This document shows, one piece after another, positions 8,270 to 12,859 of a DNA stretch of 12,859 bases. The DNA comes from Euperipatoides rowelli. Taxonomy: Eukaryota; Onychophora; Udeonychophora; Euonychophora; Peripatopsidae. Each line of letters starts with the position of its first letter. Within the stretch, counting starts at the first letter, position 1. Below the pieces are notes generated by a model. That model had not been told where the DNA came from, searched no databases, and was given only the letters and a program-made list of their open reading frames with translations. Made by a program: the position numbers and the translations under genes. The stretch lies in assembly GCA_003024985.2 (NCBI GenBank), contig PXIH01S0041850.1. One strand, written 5' to 3'.

Positions 8270-9572
8270 TTATACAAATATTAAACACTCATTCTTGCCT
8301 ACATCATTCAGCAACACACAGGGATAGTACAGCTTTATCTTGTTAACATGAACCACTTTGTCCAATACACTACCATTGATACCTTGTATTCTAATGTTGA
8401 CCATGCCTTCCCGGTTGATCACACAATAAGGCCCTTTAAAACAGCGCTTCAACTTCCGATTATGTCCAGCATAACTTGTGAAATCTAAGAGTAACTTGTG
8501 ATCTCCTGGTTTAAACTCCCTTAGACTCCACAACCTGTTTCTGTGTGAGCGGTTTTGTTTAGAGGATATAGTAAGGTTCTTCATCACTTTATCCCTGGCT
8601 TCATTCACATGCTCAATCATGTTACTTACCACTTGTGGAATTTATTGACCATAAAAATCATCAATTCTTACTACAGGTACTTTCTGGTTGATTTGATAAA
8701 ACCCATGAAACACATAAAAGTTATTTCCCCTGTGCTCCTGTGAACCAAGTTGTTCAAGTTTTGAATTACTAATGGTAGATAAGTATCCTACTTAGAATAC
8801 TGTTCATTACATATTTTGATAATACTCCTAAAATCTTGGAATTTTCACTTTCTGTTACACCATTAGCCTGGGGATTATATGACATTGCCCATATGCCCTT
8901 TATACCCAATGCTTTATGCACATCCTTCACCTCAAATGATGCCCCATATCATGGTAGAATGTTATTTATGTAGTTTTCGGCTACAGTTTCAGCTTCCATG
9001 TTGTTTATGGGAGATGCAAACATCATGCGATTGAAATGATCGACCCACACTAAAACATATTGATTTCTATGTTTGGTCAAGGAAAAAGGGCCCAGTATGT
9101 CTACCGATAATCTCTCCATTGGCACAGATGGGGGTTTGACATATTGAAATGGTGTTTTGTTTCTCAATATTTTTCTCCTCTGACAAATGTCACAAGACTG
9201 AACATACTCTTCAATGTCTCTCCTCATTGTACTCCAACTGAACAGTAATATGATCTTCCAAATGGTAATGCCTGTAGACATATGACCTCCTATAATTCCA
9301 TCATGATATGAATCCATTATCTTCATTCTTAATCCATCAGGAACTACTATCCTGTACTTCCACCCAGGCCAGTGGTCAGGTATCACCTTTTTAAGTAGCA
9401 ATCCTTCATTGTCAGTGGCATACTCCTCTGACATTTGTCCACCATTCATGATAGTCCTACAATTATCATCACACCACTTTTCATCCCTCTGTGCCTTGAG
9501 GATCTCTTCTGTGTTCATAGGCTTATTAACAACACCAGCTGCAACAGTGACAGAAGGTACATATTCACTATG
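8270..9572 (-). pseudogene. Integrase domain of Ty3/gypsy pol (HHCC, core, GPY/F), broken
   Basis: Integrase inserts the element cDNA into the host genome. In order the minus strand shows an HHCC zinc finger (H and H seven residues apart near 9284-9305, CDIC near 9183-9194) and the core opening LSVDILGPF with the first catalytic Asp. A stop at 8949-8951 sits where the second catalytic Asp block is expected. GASFEVKD, NPQANG with the catalytic Glu, and HRSTGEI in a shifted frame follow. The C-terminal module (8270-8632) reads FKPGD, then CFKGPY, then VVHVNKIKLYY, typical of GPY/F integrases. Further stops lie near 8776 and at 8642-8644, with frameshifts between 8800 and 8700. The sequence around 8949 is shorter than expected, so a small deletion probably removed part of the core. 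Confidence 0.88.
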
Positions 9573-10992
9573 CACTCTGGATAACCAGTCAGCCACATAG
9601 TTAAACTTGACCGGTTTATATTCGATGAGCATGTTATGATCCTGAACCTGGAGCAACCTTCTGATGAGTCTCAAATTAGTACCCTTGACCTTAAACATGT
9701 ATGACAGTGGCTTATGGTCAGTCTGGAGAATTATCCTGTACCCATATGTTATATGTCTGAATTGTGACATGGCATATATGCTGGCCAGTGCCTTGCATTC
9801 AAAAGCAGAATAATTATGTTTGGCTTTGTTTAGTTTTCTATTGCAGAATGCCACCAGATGTGTACCTCCTAGGTCATCAACTTGTTCACATATAGCCCCT
9901 ACCCCAATTCAACTTGCATCAGTTTTAATTATGAAGTTTTTCCCAAAGTCAGGGTACTGAAGGAGAGGAACTTCAGTAAGCATTACCTTAAGTTTATTGA
10001 ATGCAGTGTCAGCATCCTCATTCTATGTTATTTTTTCTTTACCCTTGATCAGTTGATATAACAGGTCAGCCACCTCAGTTATACCACTTATGAATCTCCT
10101 GTAAAATTTGACAGTGCCAAGAAAACTGTGAACTTGTTTTACACTTTCAGGCCTTTTGAAATCCCTCACCACCTTTACATTTTCCTCAGTGAGTTTGAAC
10201 CTATCTTGGTCAATTATATGTGACCCAGAAATTTAAGGCTTTTATGGAAAAGAACACACTTAGATGGATGCACGGCCATGTTTATTTTCTCAGTGCACAA
10301 GCACTGCCTCCAGCACAACTAGATGAGTGTCAATATCATCAGTGAATATGATATCATCTTGAAACACCAATTATAGTGTCCTTCAGATATGACATCAAAC
10401 AAGGCTTCGTTCATTACCTTATGAAACCATCCTGCACTCGTGGATAATCCCTGAGGGAGGCATTCCATATGATAACCTCCAAATGGAGCACTGAAAGTGA
10501 AATGATCGTTAACACTCTCATGAAGCTTGGTTCCAAGAGTGACCTTGGAACCACTAAGATGATCAATAATCTTGTCTATCCTCATTAAGGGATACTTGAA
10601 GGCTTGACAATTTGATTTATCATTCTTAAGTCTAACACCATTCTGATATTTGTTGATTGGGGCTTCTTTTCCAAAAACATTGCAGGGGTGTTCCAATTGA
10701 TGATGTTTTGGAAATTATCCCTGCCTTCTCAATATGAGGAATACGATATTGCAGTTGATATATTGCAATATATGAAATTTGGTCTCTAGGGAGGAAGGTT
10801 TGCCCGAGTCATGTCGGCTACATTTTTGACTAGTATGCCTTTGTTTTTGATTAATATGTCATCTAGCATGTCAATTTGTCTTTTATCTAGCATTATTTCT
10901 TTAGGATCCATAATTCTGTCAGCTTCCTGAATTTGCCCTTTTTTAAGTTGAGGTTACATGTCGTCCACTGTATGACACCAACCTAACTCCAT
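9573..10992 (-). pseudogene. Reverse transcriptase and RNase H domains of Ty3/gypsy pol, broken
   Basis: The polymerase copies element RNA into DNA and RNase H removes the template. Visible pieces are YPLMRIDKIIDHLSGSKV (written YPL for the usual YPLPRID), TFSAPFGGYHMECLPQGLS, and the YxDD-type box as FQDD (10353-10364), which lies in a different frame from the preceding block. RNase H shows TDAS, FECKAL, QTDHKPL and VADWLSR, covering its expected acidic residues. The stretch that should carry motif A, with the first catalytic Asp, is compressed to TLGTKLHESVNDHF and has no canonical LDL. Stops at 10023-10025 (probably once Trp) and 9909-9911 and frameshifts near 10240, 10370 and 10790 break it. 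The frame is otherwise continuous from about 10235 into integrase. Confidence 0.9.
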
Positions 10993-11002
10993 ACTACAAT
11001 GT

Positions 11003-11400
11003 TCAACATTTTCCACCAATTTTGGAGTGAGGAGCATAAAACTTTATTTCACTTGACACTATGTCAATTTTTGCCTTGATGCTGGTCAACATATCAAAAC
11101 CCATAATAATTTGGTAGGAGTTCTTTTGACTGAATTCAGTGAGACACACCTTGTGTTTAAACTTCACACTGTTTAGCTCAACATTTACCATCACACAGTC
11201 AGCCTTGGTGCATCTAGGGCTGATAGGAATGATCAGTTTGGCCACAGAACATTTGTGGTCATGATGTCTAACTGGAGCTCAGATTTCCTTGTTAAACAAG
11301 GGATTTCCCTTGTTTAACAAGGAAATCTGAGCTCCAGTATCAATCAAAGTGTCAATCCACCTGCCCATGATCCTCAATCTTATCAGAGGTTTCTACTTTT
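11003..11400 (-). pseudogene. Retropepsin-like aspartic protease domain, interrupted by an inverted duplication
   Basis: The protease cuts the Gag-Pol polyprotein. The minus strand reads MGRWIDTLIDTGAQISLLNK, with the catalytic DTG at 11333-11341, followed by a TGA stop created inside an inverted copy of the same segment. The frame then resumes as APVRHHDHKCSVAKLIIPIS and reaches IIMGFDML, which matches the (I/L)(I/L)G-x-D-x-L block that closes retropepsins, with the stop near 11003. The catalytic triad is intact but the flap region is displaced by the duplication. The stretch between the zinc knuckle and the protease (about 11400-11540) is scrambled by frameshifts. Confidence 0.8.
11272..11337. 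repeat. Perfect 32 bp inverted repeat with 2 bp loop
   Basis: Positions 11272-11303 are the exact reverse complement of 11306-11337, separated by TT. Both arms begin or end in CTGGAGCTCAG and meet at AAGGGA/TCCCTT. The right arm is the functional-sense copy of the protease active-site codons read on the minus strand, and the left arm is the inverted duplicate. The absence of a single mismatch contrasts with the heavy decay of the rest of the element. Confidence 0.97.
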
Positions 11401-11539
11401 ACCATGATCAAACTTGATGATGTGTTCCTTGATCTCACAGTCATCTCATTTCCACCCCTTCATCATTTTTTCCTGATTTTTATATTATTGCACATCAATA
11501 CAGACACCCTCTTATGGGGTTTTACAAAAGATGGATCCT

Positions 11540-12682
11540 TCACTTTTGCCCTTGATGTTCTTTACCATGGAATCCAAAATTGTCCCCCTGATGCCCAACT
11601 GTATTAGTATAATTTTGTCCTCTTCTCCTCACCACACATTCACGTTGTCTGTGACCCTTTCTCCCACAATGCCAACAAGTGATGATTCCATATGAACTAC
11701 CGATTGCTTGTCTGGTATTACCATTGTGCATATCCTTCACTTGCATCTTTAGTGCATCTATTTCATTCTCCAAAATTTCTTTATCTCTATCAACACTGTT
11801 TATATTTTTCACCACTTTCTTCATATCTCTTATCACATTCCTCTAGCTTAAGTGCATATCTCACGGCCTCCTTGAAGTAGCCAATGTTGTTACAAATTAC
11901 TTCAATGTGATATCACTCGGCCAATCCTTTTAGAAATTGTTTGGCCAATAACTGAGAGAACAGTGAATCATCCTTGAAACCCTTGGCATATGCACTCCCT
12001 AAACTCATCAACCTAAGTTTGTATAATGTGACAGATTCACCTTCATTTTGGACACAATTCTAAAACATTTCATGACTTTGTTGTGCAAGGTTCAATTCTT
12101 TGCTGAATAATCTTTCAAACTCTTCTAGTCTTTCTGTGAATNATATTCCTTCTACATTTCCTAACCCTTCAAATTGCTTTGTTCTGCCTTTCCCCACTAA
12201 TTTTGACTCAAAAGCCTTATAGGCATGAACATCAGACCATTGGTTATCTAATGCCAATGTCTTAAAAGCTGCAACTATTCTCTCTGTTTCATTGAAATCC
12301 CTGAGATCCCAATTAAACATGGGGAGTAGTTTGATGGGATCACCTTTACGAGTTCTGTTACCCTGTTGCCAAATTCTTTGTTCAATATCACTCCTATGAT
12401 ACTCACTTTCCCCCTCATCAATTGCATTTGTTTTATTTACAACCATTGGTTTAATTTTATCTATGGTGGCACCTACTACCCTTGCTGGGGCTGCAACAAT
12501 TTATTGTCACTTATTCCCCTAATTTCACTATCAATCTCCACCAATGCAAGCTGATTTCCCCCCATATCACTTGATACACTCCTCTCTGTAATATAATCAC
12601 CTTCTAGTGTGATATCTGTTTCATTTTCTCCTTCTGCCACTTTGTCTGATATCACAATACTCAATTTGCTTCTTGTTTCCAT
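11540..12682 (-). pseudogene. Gag (capsid and CCHC nucleocapsid) of the Ty3/gypsy element, broken
   Basis: Gag packages element RNA into a virus-like particle. From ATG 12682 there is an acidic N-terminus, then a capsid-like helical region with AFKTLALDNQW, AYKAFESKLVG, LYKLRLMSLGSAYAKG and AKQFLKGLAE, resembling the retrotransposon gag fold. A charged, probably coiled-coil segment (about 11725-11820) leads to a zinc knuckle CWHCGRKGHRQREC (CX2CX4HX4C, 11636-11677) and a basic tail with VRRRGQ. A frameshift near 12480, a TAG at 12060-12062, a TGA at 11913-11915 and a frameshift near 11840 break the frame. An N at 12142 hides one residue. The start is chosen because it is the first ATG giving a long gag-like frame; the true leader is not visible. 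Confidence 0.85.
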
Positions 12683-12859
12683 GTCATACTTATTTTGGGA
12701 CTATTATTTAAAACAACTTGAATATTACTTCAACAGTGAAATGAATGACGTGACCAACCAAAATCTAATGGTGCAGACAAATATATTAAAACTAAACTAA
12801 CTCATTACGGGTGTCCATACAAAACTAAACTAAAATATTATACATTTTAAAATTTAATT
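12683..12859 (-). other. Leader region upstream of gag, no LTR or primer-binding site recognised
   Basis: This stretch should hold the untranslated leader of the retrotransposon. It contains an AAAACTAAACTAA direct repeat at 12788 and 12821, about 33 bases apart, and is otherwise AT-rich. I find no sequence ending in CA followed by TGG that convincingly fits a tRNA primer site, and no clear match to the candidate 3' LTR. Confidence 0.5.

Larger units (their letters stand above)
7924..12859 (-). mobile_element. Degenerate Ty3/gypsy-type LTR retrotransposon, 5' end not in window
   Basis: Read on the minus strand the order is gag, protease, reverse transcriptase, RNase H, integrase, polypurine tract and 3' LTR. 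Integrase lying after RNase H separates Ty3/gypsy from Ty1/copia. The internal region from the gag ATG (12682) to the last integrase stop (8270) is about 4.4 kb, normal for the group. Every domain contains frameshifts or stops, so the copy is dead. Upstream of gag, 12683-12859 has no convincing primer-binding site or LTR copy, only a short AAAACTAAACTAA direct repeat (12788 and 12821). The 5' LTR therefore lies outside the window or is lost. Confidence 0.9.

Noticed and set aside
9409-9600. Plus-strand open frame inside the integrase/RNase H region
   Set aside because: It is an antisense shadow of the conserved pol reading frame on the minus strand.
11272-11337. Intrinsic transcription terminator
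   Set aside because: The hairpin lies inside a coding domain, lacks a following T run, and the context is eukaryotic.
11404-11880. Plus-strand open frames opposite gag and the protease leader
   Set aside because: They lie antisense to the zinc knuckle and coiled-coil segment of gag and show no domain of their own.
12366-12800. Plus-strand open frames near the right edge
   Set aside because: They oppose the gag N-terminus or lie in AT-rich leader DNA, with no recognisable protein pattern.
12788-12833. 5' LTR boundary or primer-binding repeat
   Set aside because: The AAAACTAAACTAA pair is short and unrelated to the 3' LTR candidate. There is no TG/CA pairing or TGG-type primer site.

Overview
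The window looks like AT-rich nuclear DNA from an animal, most likely an invertebrate. It is packed with decayed mobile elements, microsatellites and degenerate tandem repeats. I see no host gene, rRNA, tRNA or bacterial-style operon. Isolated N bases at 1770, 6952, 7176, 7188 and 12142 point to a draft assembly. I cannot name the species.

Layout from left to right. Positions 1-487 form a long imperfect palindrome with its centre near 255. Its right arm runs into a T-rich tandem array built on a TTACTTGTA core (about 454-735). Positions 980-3773 on the minus strand hold a broken gene for a protein-primed-type family B DNA polymerase like those of Polinton/Maverick elements and related virus-like elements. 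Recognisable parts are N-terminal zinc fingers, Exo I, an HNH/endonuclease VII-like Cys-His cluster, Exo II, the end of polymerase motif B, motif C and the C-terminus. The middle of the gene is deleted. A TATA box (3880-3887) and a poly(A) signal (928-933) flank it in the right places. Positions 3900-7920 carry no gene. They hold three microsatellites, a degenerate tandem duplication of about 540 bp (4575-5620), a 151-164 bp tandem repeat family with a conserved ATGATGTCATAGG core (6160-6640), and a 45 bp tandem pair (6681-6770).

Positions 7924 to the right edge hold a degenerate Ty3/gypsy-type LTR retrotransposon on the minus strand. It reads 5' to 3' as gag with a CCHC zinc knuckle, protease, reverse transcriptase, RNase H, integrase with an HHCC finger and a GPY/F module, a polypurine tract, and a candidate 3' LTR. 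No 5' LTR was found inside the window. Stops and frameshifts occur in every domain.

No set of genes here forms a working system. The best leads are a perfect 32 bp inverted duplication placed exactly on the protease DTGA active-site codons, the long palindrome with its tandem arrays beside the polymerase remnant, the deletion joining Exo II territory to motif B, and the zinc-finger/HNH architecture of the polymerase.
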